64,000 nt of DNA, taken from contig JAYTOP010000012.1 of the NCBI GenBank assembly GCA_043747745.1, positions 57,940 through 121,939 on the forward strand, in the 5' to 3' direction. Positions 38,667 to 47,468 of the stretch are shown piece by piece; position 1 is the first letter of the stretch, and the number at the start of each line of letters is the position of its first letter. The notes under the pieces were generated by a model. That model was not told where the DNA came from. It was given only the letters and a program-made list of their open reading frames with translations, and did no database searches. The position numbers were made by a program, and so were the translations under genes. Origin of the DNA: SZAS-103 sp043747745 (lineage in GTDB: Bacteria > Pseudomonadota > Gammaproteobacteria > Xanthomonadales > Xanthomonadaceae).

Positions 38667-39653
38667 TTAATTTGCGCCACGCAACAGAATCACTTCGACG
38701 CGGCGATTGCGCTCGCGGCCTTGCGCAGTCGCATTCGATGCCAGCGGCTGCTCACCGCCAAGTCCGATGGATCGGATCTGATTGGTCGGGATCCCGGCGG
38801 CACGCAGCATGTTCTTGACCGCGTCGGCGCGCTGTTGCGACAGGCTCAGGTTGGTCTGCGGATTGCCCTGGCTGTCGGTGTGGCCTTCGACCCGGATCAT
38901 CGCGCCCGGGCTGGCTTGCACGAACGCCAGCAGGGCCTTGATCCTGGATCGGGTCTGAGCGTCCTTGCGCAGGCTGGCCATGCCGGTCGTGAACACCGCG
39001 CCAGACAGGATCATGGAAGGCCCACGCGGCTCGCGGACGGCCACTGACGGGATCTTGGCGGTATGTGCGACGCCCGTCAGGGCAGCCTCTTGCTGCGCGA
39101 GCGCAGCCTCTCTGGCACGCGCCTCGGCCAGCGCCCGGGCCTGATCGGATTCATCGCTGGCAATGCCTGCAGCCTGCTGCACCTGCGCCTGGCGTTCGGT
39201 ATCTGCGCGCTGCGCCTCTTCCTCGCGCGCGGTGTTCTGCAAGCGCAGGCGCTCGGCTTCCTGGCGGGCCTGGTCGGCATCGCGGCGGCTGGCTTCAAGC
39301 AGGATGCGATCGTGTTCGCGATCGAGTTGATCGAGTTGGTGCTCGGCCATATCGGCTTGCGCAGCGAACTGCGCCGCTACAACGCGGCGCTCGGCGATGT
39401 AGAGCGCTTGTGGACGCTCCCTTGAACCAGGCATGGTTTGCGCGAGCGCGTCGAGCGCCTGGTGCGCCTTGAGCCGATCGGCATCGCCAAGTGACCCCAG
39501 CGACGGGTCCGCATCGAGTTGTGCGATCTCACCGGACAACCGCTGCAAGTCCGGATCCTTGGCCGGTTCGCTGGCCAGGCCAGGAGCGGCCAGCATGAGT
39601 GCCAGCAGCACAAAGCCGAAGTGTGCATTTCCACGGATCGGGAGACCGCTCAT
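38667..39653 (-). CDS. OmpA-family protein with periplasmic coiled coil
   Basis: 328 residues. A signal peptide (FVLLALMLAAPGLASEP) is followed by a long helical, Glu/Arg/Ala-rich region (about 90-200, coiled coil) and then an OmpA C-terminal peptidoglycan-binding domain (about 215-325) with IRVEGHTDSQGNPQTNLSLS, QQRADAVKNML and GRERNRRVEVIL. It probably tethers the outer membrane or a complex to peptidoglycan. The start overlaps the stop of the DUF4398 lipoprotein gene (ATGA), so the two are made together. Confidence 0.88.
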   Translation of the reverse strand: MSGLPIRGNAHFGFVLLALMLAAPGLASEPAKDPDLQRLSGEIAQLDADPSLGSLGDADRLKAHQALDALAQTMPGSRERPQALYIAERRVVAAQFAAQADMAEHQLDQLDREHDRILLEASRRDADQARQEAERLRLQNTAREEEAQRADTERQAQVQQAAGIASDESDQARALAEARAREAALAQQEAALTGVAHTAKIPSVAVREPRGPSMILSGAVFTTGMASLRKDAQTRSRIKALLAFVQASPGAMIRVEGHTDSQGNPQTNLSLSQQRADAVKNMLRAAGIPTNQIRSIGLGGEQPLASNATAQGRERNRRVEVILLRGAN

Positions 39654-40048
39654 TTCAGCGCCTCCTGATCGAGCAGGCGATGGCGCAGCGTCGCATTGTC
39701 TTCGGTCTTGGCCGCTACCGCAGACTGCGCGCCCAACGCGCGGCCCTTGGCTCGGGCCAGATCGGCATCGGCCTGGGCTGCTGCGGCCAGTTGCCGCGCC
39801 TGCGCATAGTCCTGCTTCGCCATTGCTGCCTGCGCCAGTTCCAGTTCATGCCGCGCCGCGGCGAGTTCATCGGCGGCATAATGCTGTCCGTCGGGCGTGG
39901 CAGCGACGGTGATCGCTGCATCCGCTGCGCCCAGTTCGACGGTCGGCGGCGGCGTGCTGGCGCATCCGGTCAGTCCGACAAGGACCAAGCCGGCAAGCAA
40001 ACCGACGGCCGCAGCGGTACGATGGATTTTTCGTCGCGATGGTGTCAT
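39650..40048 (-). CDS. DUF4398 domain lipoprotein
   Basis: 132 residues from ATG 40048 (MTPSRRKIHRT). A lipoprotein signal ends LVLVGLTGCAS (lipobox Cys near residue 29). The rest is a helical DUF4398 domain with AADELAAARHELELAQAAMA and DYAQARQLAAAAQADADLA. It is coupled to the OmpA-like gene, a pairing common in gammaproteobacteria; the two probably interact in the periplasm. The gene is divergent from pilU. The long open frame that continues upstream is antisense to pilU. Confidence 0.85.
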   Translation of the reverse strand: MTPSRRKIHRTAAAVGLLAGLVLVGLTGCASTPPPTVELGAADAAITVAATPDGQHYAADELAAARHELELAQAAMAKQDYAQARQLAAAAQADADLARAKGRALGAQSAVAAKTEDNATLRHRLLDQEALK

Positions 40049-40142
40049 AAGAAATCCACGGGAAAAGTGGCTGTCGCGGCCATTGTCCGAGGCCGCCCGC
40101 GCGCTTGCAACGACCGAGCTTAACGCACTGGGGAATGCAAAG

Positions 40143-41279
40143 ATGGACATCGAATACTTCCTGAAGCTGATGGCCGAGAAGAACGCCTCGGATCTGTTCC
40201 TGACCACCGGCGCACCGGTGAACATGAAGGTCGAGGGCAAACTGTACGCCCTCGGCAACACCGGGTTGCCTCCGGGCCTGGTCAAGAAGATCGCATTCTC
40301 GCTAATGGACGAGACCCAGGTGCCGTTGTTCGAGCGCGACCTGGAAATGAACATGGCGATCTCGGTCACCGACGCCGGCCGTTTCCGCGTGAACGTGTTC
40401 AAGCAGCGCGGCGAAGTCGGCATGGTGATCCGTGCGATCAAGAGCGACATCCCGACCATCGAAGACCTCAAATTGCCGTCCATCCTCAAGGACATCGTGC
40501 TCGAACCGCGCGGCCTTGTGCTGCTGGTCGGTTCGACGGGCTCGGGCAAGTCCACCACGCTCGCCTCGATGATCGACCACCGCAACAACAGCGTCACCGG
40601 CCACATCCTCACCATTGAGGATCCGATCGAATTCCTGCACCGGCACAAGAAATCCATCGTCAACCAGCGCGAAGTCGGCCTCGACACCCATGCCTTCCAC
40701 AACGCGCTGAAGAACGCGATGCGCGAGGCGCCCGACCTGATCCTGATCGGCGAAATCCTGGACGCGACCACGATGGAAGCGGCGATCGCGTTCGCCGAAA
40801 CCGGCCACCTGTGCCTGGCGACTCTGCACTCGAACAATGCCGACCAGACGCTCGAACGCATCCTCAACTTCTTCCCGGAATCGGCGCACAAGAACGTCCT
40901 GATGAACCTTGCGCTGAACATGAAGGCGATCATCAGCCAGCGCCTCGTGGTCGGCGTGGATGGCAAGCGCCTGCCGGCCAGCGAGGTCCTGATCAACACG
41001 CCGATGATCCGCGACCTGATCCGCCGCGGCGAGGTGCACGAGATCAAGCAGGCGATGGAAGAATCGCTGCAGGAAGGGATGCACACCTTCGACCAGTCGT
41101 TGTTCAGGATGTTCAAGGAAGGCAAGGCCGAACTGGAGGAAGTGCTGCGCAAGGCCGATTCGCGCGATGGCCTCGCACTCAAGATCCGCTTGTCGGAAGG
41201 AGCGTCCGGCGAACACGACCCGTATGCGGAAGTGTTCGATGGGCAAACCGGCGGCATCACCCAGGGCGGCGGTTACTGA
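40143..41279 (+). CDS. pilU: Type IV pilus retraction ATPase PilU
   Basis: 378 residues from ATG 40143 (MDIEYFLKLMAEKNASDLFL, the PilU N-terminus). Walker A is GSTGSGKS at residues 130-137, the His box is GHLCLATLHSNNADQTLERI, and the Asp box is LTIEDPIEF. PilU works with PilT in pilus retraction and twitching. The Walker B region reads LILIGEILDATT (203-210), where the family has GEIRD, so the conserved arginine is leucine here (Leu206). pilT is not in this window. Confidence 0.94.
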   Translation: MDIEYFLKLMAEKNASDLFLTTGAPVNMKVEGKLYALGNTGLPPGLVKKIAFSLMDETQVPLFERDLEMNMAISVTDAGRFRVNVFKQRGEVGMVIRAIKSDIPTIEDLKLPSILKDIVLEPRGLVLLVGSTGSGKSTTLASMIDHRNNSVTGHILTIEDPIEFLHRHKKSIVNQREVGLDTHAFHNALKNAMREAPDLILIGEILDATTMEAAIAFAETGHLCLATLHSNNADQTLERILNFFPESAHKNVLMNLALNMKAIISQRLVVGVDGKRLPASEVLINTPMIRDLIRRGEVHEIKQAMEESLQEGMHTFDQSLFRMFKEGKAELEEVLRKADSRDGLALKIRLSEGASGEHDPYAEVFDGQTGGITQGGGY

Positions 41280-41426
41280 GTCTTGCCAAGAGGCACTGCC
41301 AGGTGCCCATTGGGCGCGTGGTGTCGGCTACAGGCGATCCGGTCGCCTGTGTGCACTTCCCACATCTGACCGCCACGGATGGCGAAATGCCGAAAACGCA
41401 GGAGCAGTTTTCGGCCTTGTGGGTCG

Positions 41427-42095
41427 TCAGGAGGCGACTGGCGCATCCGGCTGGAGTTCAGGGCGCGCGGTGTCGAACGCAGGCAGTTTCATGCAGGCGT
41501 CGTAGATCCGGCGGACCGTCGGATAGGGCGCGAGATCCACGCTGAAACGGCGCGCATTGTAGACCTGCGGAATCAGGCAGCAATCGGCCATGCCAGGCGT
41601 GTCGCCATCGCAGAACGTGCCCGTGGACAGGTGCTCGGCGAGCATCAGTTCAACCGCAGCGAAGCCTTCGCGATTCCAGTGACGCACCCATTCCTCACGT
41701 TCGGCTCCGGGCACGTTCCAGGCGTTTTCGAAATGCTGCAGCACGCGCAGGTTATTGAGCGGATGCACATCGCAGGCGATCGCCTGTGCGATCGCGCGCA
41801 CGCGCGCACGATCGCGGGCGATGGCTGGCAGCAAGGACGGATCGGGCCAGGTTTCGTCGAGGTATTCGATGATCGCGAGCGATTGCCGGAAGATGCGATG
41901 GCCGTGCATCAACGTGGGCACCAACGCCTGCGGATTGAGTGCGCGGTATTCGGGCGTACGCTGCTGCCCGCCTCCCTCCATCAGGTGGACGGGCACGATG
42001 TCGTAATGCAGTCGCTTGAGATTAAGCGCGATGCGCACGCGATAAGCCGCGCTCGAACGCCAGTAGCTGTAAAGCTTCAGCTTGTCGTGGATCAT
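41427..42095 (-). CDS. maiA: Maleylacetoacetate isomerase
   Basis: 222 residues of the zeta-class glutathione transferase family. The N-terminal active site is YWRSSAAYRVRIALNLKRL, followed by NPQALVPTLMHG, QSLAIIEYLDETWP and, in the C-terminal domain, DVHPLNNLRVLQH and ADCCLIPQVYNARRF. It converts maleylacetoacetate to fumarylacetoacetate in tyrosine breakdown. ATG 42095 (MIHDKLKLYSY) fits the family. It follows fahA on the same strand with about 134 bases between. Confidence 0.93.
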   Translation of the reverse strand: MIHDKLKLYSYWRSSAAYRVRIALNLKRLHYDIVPVHLMEGGGQQRTPEYRALNPQALVPTLMHGHRIFRQSLAIIEYLDETWPDPSLLPAIARDRARVRAIAQAIACDVHPLNNLRVLQHFENAWNVPGAEREEWVRHWNREGFAAVELMLAEHLSTGTFCDGDTPGMADCCLIPQVYNARRFSVDLAPYPTVRRIYDACMKLPAFDTARPELQPDAPVAS

Positions 42096-42229
42096 CGCGC
42101 CCCCGGCGGGCATCCGGCCCAACCCCTCGCGCAGGCTAGCCCTTGTGGACGCGGATGAAAAGCGCCGCTCGCCCCGACCCGACGTGCGGCGCTCGGCGCG
42201 ACGCCGAACGGGTGCGCGCCGGAACCAAC

Positions 42230-43213
42230 TCAACCTGCGCGATGAATGCTCTGCTCGATCGCTCCGAACACGCTATGGCCATCGCGATCCAGCATCTCGA
42301 TCCGAACCACATCGCCGAACGCCATGAACGGCGTGATCGGCGCGCCCGTTTCCAGGGTCTCGACCGTGCGCTTCTCGGCGAAGCACGATGCGCCCAACGA
42401 AGTATCCTCGTTCGCCACAGTACCCGAACCGACGATGGTGCCGGCGGTCAACGGCCGTGTCTTCGCGGCATGCGCGATCAGCTGGGCGAAATCGAACTGC
42501 ATGTCCACGCCAGCCTCCGGCGCACCGAACCATGCGCCATTGATGTGGGTCAGCATCGCCAGGTGCAGTTTGTTGTCCTGCCATGCATCGCCGAGTTCAT
42601 CGGGGGTGACGAACACCGGCGACAGCGCCGAGCGCGGCTTGGATTGCAGGAATCCGAATCCCTTCGCGAGTTCATTCGGGATCAGATTGCGCAGGCTCAC
42701 ATCGTTGATCAGTCCGACCAGCTGGATGTGCTGCGCGGCCTGCTCCGCCGACACTGCGACCGGCACATCGTCGGTCACGACGACGACTTCGGCTTCGAGG
42801 TCGATCCCATAGGCCGCGTCGGGCACCAGCACCGGGTCGCGCGGGCCGTAGAAGCCTGCACTGACCGCCTGGTACATCAGCGGGTCGGTGTAGAAGCTCG
42901 CGGGCACTTCGGCCCCACGCGCTCGGCGCACGCGTTCGACATGCGGCAGGTAAGCGCTGCCATCGACGAATTCGTAGGCGCGTGGCAATGGCGCGGCGAG
43001 CGCAGCCATGTCGAGGTCGAACGCCGCATCGGCATCGCCCGCATTCAATCGCTCCGACAGCGCGTTCAGGCGCGGCGCGGTGTTCGACCAGTTTTCCAGC
43101 GCGCGCTGCAATGTGTCGGCGATGCCGGTGGCGCGCGCGGCGCGGGAGAGATCGCGCGAAACGACGATGAGCGTGCCGTCGCGGCCGCCTTCTTTCAACG
43201 AACCAAGTTTCAT
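42230..43213 (-). CDS. Fumarylacetoacetate hydrolase family protein
   Basis: 327 residues. Metal- and substrate-binding parts of the FAH family are visible: EFVDGSAYLPHVERVRRARG, FYGPRDPVLVPDAAYGIDLEAEVVVV in the N-half, then RPLTAGTIVGSGTVAN and SCFAEKRTVETLE. It cleaves fumarylacetoacetate to fumarate and acetoacetate, the last step of tyrosine catabolism. Acetoacetate then feeds aacS and scoAB in this window. The promoter region abuts the 3' end of the group II intron. Confidence 0.88.
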   Translation of the reverse strand: MKLGSLKEGGRDGTLIVVSRDLSRAARATGIADTLQRALENWSNTAPRLNALSERLNAGDADAAFDLDMAALAAPLPRAYEFVDGSAYLPHVERVRRARGAEVPASFYTDPLMYQAVSAGFYGPRDPVLVPDAAYGIDLEAEVVVVTDDVPVAVSAEQAAQHIQLVGLINDVSLRNLIPNELAKGFGFLQSKPRSALSPVFVTPDELGDAWQDNKLHLAMLTHINGAWFGAPEAGVDMQFDFAQLIAHAAKTRPLTAGTIVGSGTVANEDTSLGASCFAEKRTVETLETGAPITPFMAFGDVVRIEMLDRDGHSVFGAIEQSIHRAG

Positions 43214-43360
43214 CGATCAACCCCGAGTTGAAAAACAAGTTTAGCCGAGCGCGTGCGTCGAGTCGCCCACGGGCGCTGCTGCGAATAACGCAGATACAAA
43301 ATGCGAGGACTATTCCAATCGGGATAGGGGGCGATGGTAAACGACCACCGCGCCCCTCCC

Positions 43361-43398
43361 ACACCATCGGACAAGCGGGTCCGCATCCGGCGGTTCGA
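43361..43398 (-). ncRNA. Group II intron domain V
   Basis: Catalytic hairpin of the intron: CCGCCGG...on the 5' side pairs with the CCGATGG-type 3' side around a GACCCGC bulge region. Its position 10-50 bases behind the RT stop and before the domain VI stem is as expected. Confidence 0.8.
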
Positions 43399-43408
43399 AC
43401 AGTTGAGG

Positions 43409-44773
43409 TTACGCGAGTCGGGGTACGCCCAGCCGATCAAAGTACGCGAGCGGCAGAGCGCGGTTGAGGCACATGCGACTGTTCTTCCACCAGCAGCGCG
43501 CATTCGACGCGACCGCCGTGGCGTCGCTTCGGCTTGCACCCAAGCGGTGCAACGCGGCGGACATCGTCGATCCACGTTTCCACTGTTTCAAGTGCAGCGC
43601 TCGCAGGCGATGCCGCAGCCACCCATCCAGATCGCGGAACACGCTGAGCGTCTGGCTGAGCTGGAAGTACCCCTTCCATCCCGGCACATAGTCCCGGAGT
43701 CGTTCCACGACCTGCACAATGCTGCGGCCACCACTGCGCCGTGTCAGTTGGCGAATGCGGGTCTTGTAGGCTTTGAGCGCTTTGGGCGCCACTCGTCGTT
43801 TGACCACGCCACCTGACGTGTAGAAGCTGAAGCCAAGAAACTTGCGTGTCCCGGCCTTCGCCACCGCGCTCTTCGTCTCGTTGATGGTCAGCTTCAGCGT
43901 GCCGTAAATCTTGCGCAACCCCGCCATCACCCGTTCGCCCGCCCGCTGGCTGCGCACGTACACGTTGCAGTCGTCGGCGTAACGAACAAAACAATGGCCG
44001 CGCCGTTCAAGCTCACGATCCACTTCATCCAGCAGCACATTGGCCAACAGCGGTGACAACGGCCCGCCTTGCGGCGTGCCCTCATGCCGCTGCTGGACCA
44101 CGCCGTTCATCATCACCCCGGCCTGCAGGTAACGACGAACCAGCTTGAGCACCGCCGGATCGCTGATCCGTTTTCCCAACCTGTCCATCAGCACATCGTG
44201 ATGGACACGGTCGAAGAACTTCTCCAGATCCACGTCCACCACAGTGACGCGTCCGGCCTGCAGATACCCTTGCGCACGCAGTACCGCGTCGTGCGCCCGG
44301 CGTCCCGGCCTGAACCCGTAGCTGTGATCGGAAAAGGTTGGATCAATCAACGGCTGCAGCACCTGCAACAGCGCCTGCTGGATCAGCCGATCGGTCACCG
44401 TCGGTATCCCCAGTTCGCGCTGACTGCCATCGGACTTGGGAATCATCACGCGGCGCACCGGCGTGGGCCGGTATGTCCCGTTCAACAACGCTTCCCGCAG
44501 CTTCGGCCAATGCGTCTTGAGGTGTTCGACGGTCTCCACTATCGACAACCCATCTGCGCCTGCACTTCCCCCATTGGCTTTGACCCGTTTCCAGGCCTTC
44601 ACCATGTTGTCCCTGCGCAGCGCCCGTTCCAGCAGCGCCTTTCCCGAGTCTACCGACTCGTGCCGACCCAGCCCCGCTTCATCACCCACGCCAAGCCTCG
44701 CGGATTCACCGCTGCGCCTGCTCGCCGGCCCCGGCTTCCCGGGCTTCTGATGCTGTGCGTTGCCAAGTGACAC
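43409..44773 (-). CDS. ltrA: Group II intron reverse transcriptase/maturase
   Basis: 454 residues from a GTG at 44773. RT blocks include KALLERALRRDNMVKAWKRV, GIPTVTDRLIQQALLQVLQP, FSDHSYGFRPGRRAHDAV, the catalytic RYADD at residues 264-268 and GTPQGGPLSPLLANVLLDE. The maturase X domain follows (PGWKGYFQLSQ, RDLDGWLRHRLR). There is no C-terminal endonuclease domain, normal for class C introns. It needs the folded intron RNA to splice and move. No frame damage, so the intron may be active. Confidence 0.95.
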   Translation of the reverse strand: MSLGNAQHQKPGKPGPASRRSGESARLGVGDEAGLGRHESVDSGKALLERALRRDNMVKAWKRVKANGGSAGADGLSIVETVEHLKTHWPKLREALLNGTYRPTPVRRVMIPKSDGSQRELGIPTVTDRLIQQALLQVLQPLIDPTFSDHSYGFRPGRRAHDAVLRAQGYLQAGRVTVVDVDLEKFFDRVHHDVLMDRLGKRISDPAVLKLVRRYLQAGVMMNGVVQQRHEGTPQGGPLSPLLANVLLDEVDRELERRGHCFVRYADDCNVYVRSQRAGERVMAGLRKIYGTLKLTINETKSAVAKAGTRKFLGFSFYTSGGVVKRRVAPKALKAYKTRIRQLTRRSGGRSIVQVVERLRDYVPGWKGYFQLSQTLSVFRDLDGWLRHRLRALHLKQWKRGSTMSAALHRLGASRSDATAVASNARCWWKNSRMCLNRALPLAYFDRLGVPRLA

Positions 44774-45178
44774 GACGATCCACTCTCCTGTTCGTTTGGC
44801 CCTTCGTCCAAAAACCTGCGACTACGACGGCCTCTGCTGACTTCTCGCTCCGTGTTGCCACGTCGGCCTTTTAGCCATAAGACGAGATCTCCCCGGGTAA
44901 GAACGCACTCCTTCACTGCACGACCGCCGGATTTACGCCGCCTGATCCTTGACCACAAGAGCTTTGCGGAATCGTGCCCGCTCGCCCCCCGCCTTCGCGG
45001 GGGCAGGCTCTGATCGGCACCGCCTTGTATCCGGTTCTTGTCCATCGGCCCGCAGCTTCGCTCCACGCTTCCTCCCCACGGTCGGTCGCCCTTCCGCAGT
45101 TGCGCTTCGCTTCGCTCGCTGTGGTCAGCTCACGAGAGGACTTGCACCTCCAAGAGTGCGCCCGTGCCGGGCGCGCAC

Positions 45179-45202
45179 AAAAAACCCCCGCAATGCGGGG
45201 GT
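45179..45202 (-). terminator. Terminator of the tRNA-Gln transcript, intron target
   Basis: Minus strand ACCCCCGC-ATT-GCGGGGGT hairpin (45184-45202) followed by a six-base T-run (45179-45184). The group II intron begins at the very next base (45178). Confidence 0.9.
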
Positions 45203-45208
45203 CTTGTG

Positions 45209-45282
45209 TGGCTGGGGGACTAGGGCTCGAACCTAGATTAACGGTGTCAGAGACCGTTGTCCTACCATTAGACGATCCCCCA
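45209..45282 (-). tRNA. tRNA-Gln(CTG)
   Basis: 74-nt tRNA with encoded CCA. Acceptor TGGGGGA / TCCCCCA with discriminator G, D-arm GTCTAATGGTAGGAC, anticodon stem ACGGT / ACCGT around loop CTCTGAC (anticodon CTG, reading CAG), and T-arm CTAGGTTCGAGCCCTAG. It lies 48 bases behind rpsI on the same strand and is followed by a strong terminator. Confidence 0.95.
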
Positions 45283-45330
45283 AGTAACGGATCGCTGCCC
45301 CGCGAAGGGCATCTGACGGTGCGATGCAGC

Positions 45331-45726
45331 TTAGCGCTTGGAGAACTGGGTTGCGCGGCGGGCTTTATGCAAGCCGACCTTCTTGCGCTCGACTTCGCGC
45401 GCATCGCGAGTCATGAAACCGGCCTTGCGCAACTCCGACTTCAGCGTTTCGTCGTACACGACCAGAGCGCGCGAGATGCCGAGGCGAATCGCCCCGGCTT
45501 GGCCAGTGCTGCCGCCGCCGGCGACCGTGACATTGATGTCGAAGGTCTCGGTGTGCTTGGTCAGCTGCAACGGCTGGCGCACGATCATGCGCGAGGTTTC
45601 ACGACCGAAGAACTCGTCCAGAGGACGCTCGTTCACGGTGATGCTGCCGTTGCCGCTGCGCATGAACACGCGTGCGGTGGAGGACTTGCGACGGCCGGTG
45701 CCGTAGGAATGCTGGGTGGTAGCCAT
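45331..45726 (-). CDS. rpsI: 30S ribosomal protein S9
   Basis: 131 residues from ATG 45726 (MATTQHSYGTGRRKSSTARV), with LGISRALV and the C-terminal RKVGLHKARRATQFSKR (the basic tail that reaches the P-site tRNA). Its start codon shares a base with the rplM stop (TAATG). The longer in-frame upstream extension is antisense-like and not used. Second gene of the rplM-rpsI operon. Confidence 0.98.
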   Translation of the reverse strand: MATTQHSYGTGRRKSSTARVFMRSGNGSITVNERPLDEFFGRETSRMIVRQPLQLTKHTETFDINVTVAGGGSTGQAGAIRLGISRALVVYDETLKSELRKAGFMTRDAREVERKKVGLHKARRATQFSKR

Positions 45727-46154
45727 TAAAGATCCAGAACCTGTGGTTGCTGTGCGACGTGCGGATGGTTCGAGCCGGCGTAGACCTTGAGCTTGCGGAA
45801 CATCGCGCGGCCCAGCGGGTTCTTCGGCAGCATGCCCTTGACCGCGATCTCGATCACGCGCTCGGGCTTGCGATCGAGCAGTTGGCCGAGCGACTCGGAC
45901 TTCAGGTTGCCGATGTAACCGGTGAACCGGTAATACATCTTGTCCGTCAATTTCTTGCCGGTCACCGCAATCTTTTCGGCGTTGATCACGACGAGGTAAT
46001 CGCCGGTGTCGACGTGCGGGGTGTAAACCGGTTTGTGTTTGCCGCGCAGACGCGTGGCGAGCTCGGAGCAAAGGCGGCCAAGGGTCTTGCCCGAGGCGTC
46101 CACCAGATACCAATCACGCTGCACGGTCTCCGACTTGGCGCTGAAAGTCTTCAT
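45726..46154 (-). CDS. rplM: 50S ribosomal protein L13
   Basis: 142 residues from ATG 46154 (MKTFSAKSETVQRDWYLVDA), with GDYLVVINAEKIAVTGKK, GMLPKNPLGRAMFRKLKVY and the C-terminal HPHVAQQP, all diagnostic of L13. A longer in-frame start at 46250 is rejected because it would overlap the promoter and has no similarity. First gene of the rplM-rpsI operon. Confidence 0.98.
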   Translation of the reverse strand: MKTFSAKSETVQRDWYLVDASGKTLGRLCSELATRLRGKHKPVYTPHVDTGDYLVVINAEKIAVTGKKLTDKMYYRFTGYIGNLKSESLGQLLDRKPERVIEIAVKGMLPKNPLGRAMFRKLKVYAGSNHPHVAQQPQVLDL

Positions 46155-46195
46155 GACAGCTCCGACGAGAACGTTTGGGGAACTTAAGAGCGGGG

Positions 46196-46224
46196 ATGAT
46201 AGCGGCCTTTCGGGTACATGGCAA
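46196..46224 (-). promoter_or_regulatory. Sigma-70 promoter of rplM-rpsI
   Basis: On the minus strand TTGCCA (46219-46224) and TATCAT (46196-46201) are separated by exactly 17 bases, a near-consensus pair, 42 bases before the rplM start. Its divergent neighbour is the glcF-like gene starting at 46254. Confidence 0.65.
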
Positions 46225-46253
46225 GCCGCGCCCAGCCTGCGTGCTAGCATCCG

Positions 46254-47468
46254 ATGATGTCAGCAACCGCGCCAACCACGGTCCTGGAGTCCGGACAACT
46301 GGCCGACCCATTGCTGGCACTGGTCGATCGCTGCGTGCAATGCGGGCTGTGCCTGCCGAGCTGCCCGACCTATCGGCTGGACCGCAACGAGGCCGAATCG
46401 CCGCGCGGCAGGATCGCCTTGATCCGCGCCTATACAGATGGCGCGCTGCAACCGACACCTGCATCGGATGCGCACCTGGATCACTGCCTCGGCTGCCGCC
46501 GCTGCGAAGCGGTGTGTCCTGCCGGTGTGCAGTATGGCGAATTGCTGGTCGAGGCACGTCGTCGTCAGCGCGATCGGCGTCCAGCAGGATTGCGACAGCG
46601 CGCGATCGAATGGGTGGCCGCGCGCCCTGCCCTGCTGGATCGAATGCTCGGTGCGTACCGCGCACTGTATCCGTTGCTGCCCAAGTTGTTGCCGCGACCG
46701 CCACGGAAAATCCGGATCGATGGCGGGCAGTCCACAGGCGATTCGGAAACATGCACATCAATTGCACACACATCGACGGCACACACTTCAACCGTGCCTC
46801 TGATGACATCAGGCGTGGCGCTGTTTCGCGGCTGCGTCGCGCGTCGCTATGACTTACATACGCACGCGGCACTCGCAACGCTGTGCCGCGCAGCAGGCCT
46901 CGCGATGACCGTGCCGGAAGGACAAACCTGCTGCGGCGCATTGCACGCGCATGCGGGCGCGGGCGACGTTGCCGCCGGACTCGCGCAACGCAATCGCGCA
47001 ACGTTTGCGGCAGGCGTTCCCGTACTGAGTTCAGCGACCGGCTGCCACGCGTCGCTCGCCGATGCGCTCGACGGACATGCGCCGGTGCGCGATGCCAGCG
47101 CGTTCCTGCTGCAGCACGCCGATGCGCTGCGCTTCCGTCCGGTGAAGATGCGCGTCGCATTGCACATCCCATGCACGCAGCGCGCGGTCGTTCAAAGCGA
47201 TGGCGCACTGCGTGCGTTGCTTGCGCGGATTCCAGATCTGGATCTGGTCGAATTGCCTGACACGGGTTGCTGCGGCGCAGCCGGCACCTACATGTTCGAC
47301 CAGCCCGCACGCGCGCGCGCATTGCGCCAGCCGCTGCTCGACGCACTCGCCGCCAGTGGCGCGACACTGCTACTTTCGGCGAATATCGGCTGCCGACTGC
47401 ATGTCGCGATGGCTACCGCGATACCGATACGGCATCCGCTGGAATTCCTTGCAGAGCACCTCGCATGA
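46254..47468 (+). CDS. GlcF-like heterodisulfide-reductase-type Fe-S protein
   Basis: 404 residues. Two [4Fe-4S] motifs, CVQCGLCLPSCPTY (near 29) and CLGCRRCEAVCPAGV (near 80), are followed by two CCG domains (GCVARRYD...CCGALHAHAG and CTQRAVVQ...CCGAAGTY). This is the layout of the glycolate oxidase iron-sulfur subunit GlcF. GlcD and GlcE homologues are not in the window, so its flavoprotein partner is unknown. A Thr/Ser/His-rich insert of about 25 residues (SIAHTSTAHTSTV) before the first CCG domain is unlike the family. The stop overlaps the coq7 start. Confidence 0.85.
   Translation: MMSATAPTTVLESGQLADPLLALVDRCVQCGLCLPSCPTYRLDRNEAESPRGRIALIRAYTDGALQPTPASDAHLDHCLGCRRCEAVCPAGVQYGELLVEARRRQRDRRPAGLRQRAIEWVAARPALLDRMLGAYRALYPLLPKLLPRPPRKIRIDGGQSTGDSETCTSIAHTSTAHTSTVPLMTSGVALFRGCVARRYDLHTHAALATLCRAAGLAMTVPEGQTCCGALHAHAGAGDVAAGLAQRNRATFAAGVPVLSSATGCHASLADALDGHAPVRDASAFLLQHADALRFRPVKMRVALHIPCTQRAVVQSDGALRALLARIPDLDLVELPDTGCCGAAGTYMFDQPARARALRQPLLDALAASGATLLLSANIGCRLHVAMATAIPIRHPLEFLAEHLA

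Larger units (their letters stand above)
43317..45178 (-). mobile_element. Class C (IIC) group II intron, complete
   Basis: The element reads on the minus strand from GTGCGCGCCCGGCACGGG at 45178, a typical IIC 5' end followed by CTTGGAGG...AAGTCCTC (domain I), to CCCCTATCCCGATT near 43317. Domain V is recognisable at about 43361-43398 (minus AACCGCCGGATGCGGACCCG..., with its complementary GTCCGATGGTG), and domain VI at about 43325-43359. The reverse transcriptase gene lies in domain IV. The 5' end directly abuts the T-run of a terminator, as IIC introns do. The exact 3' base is uncertain by one or two positions. Confidence 0.9.
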
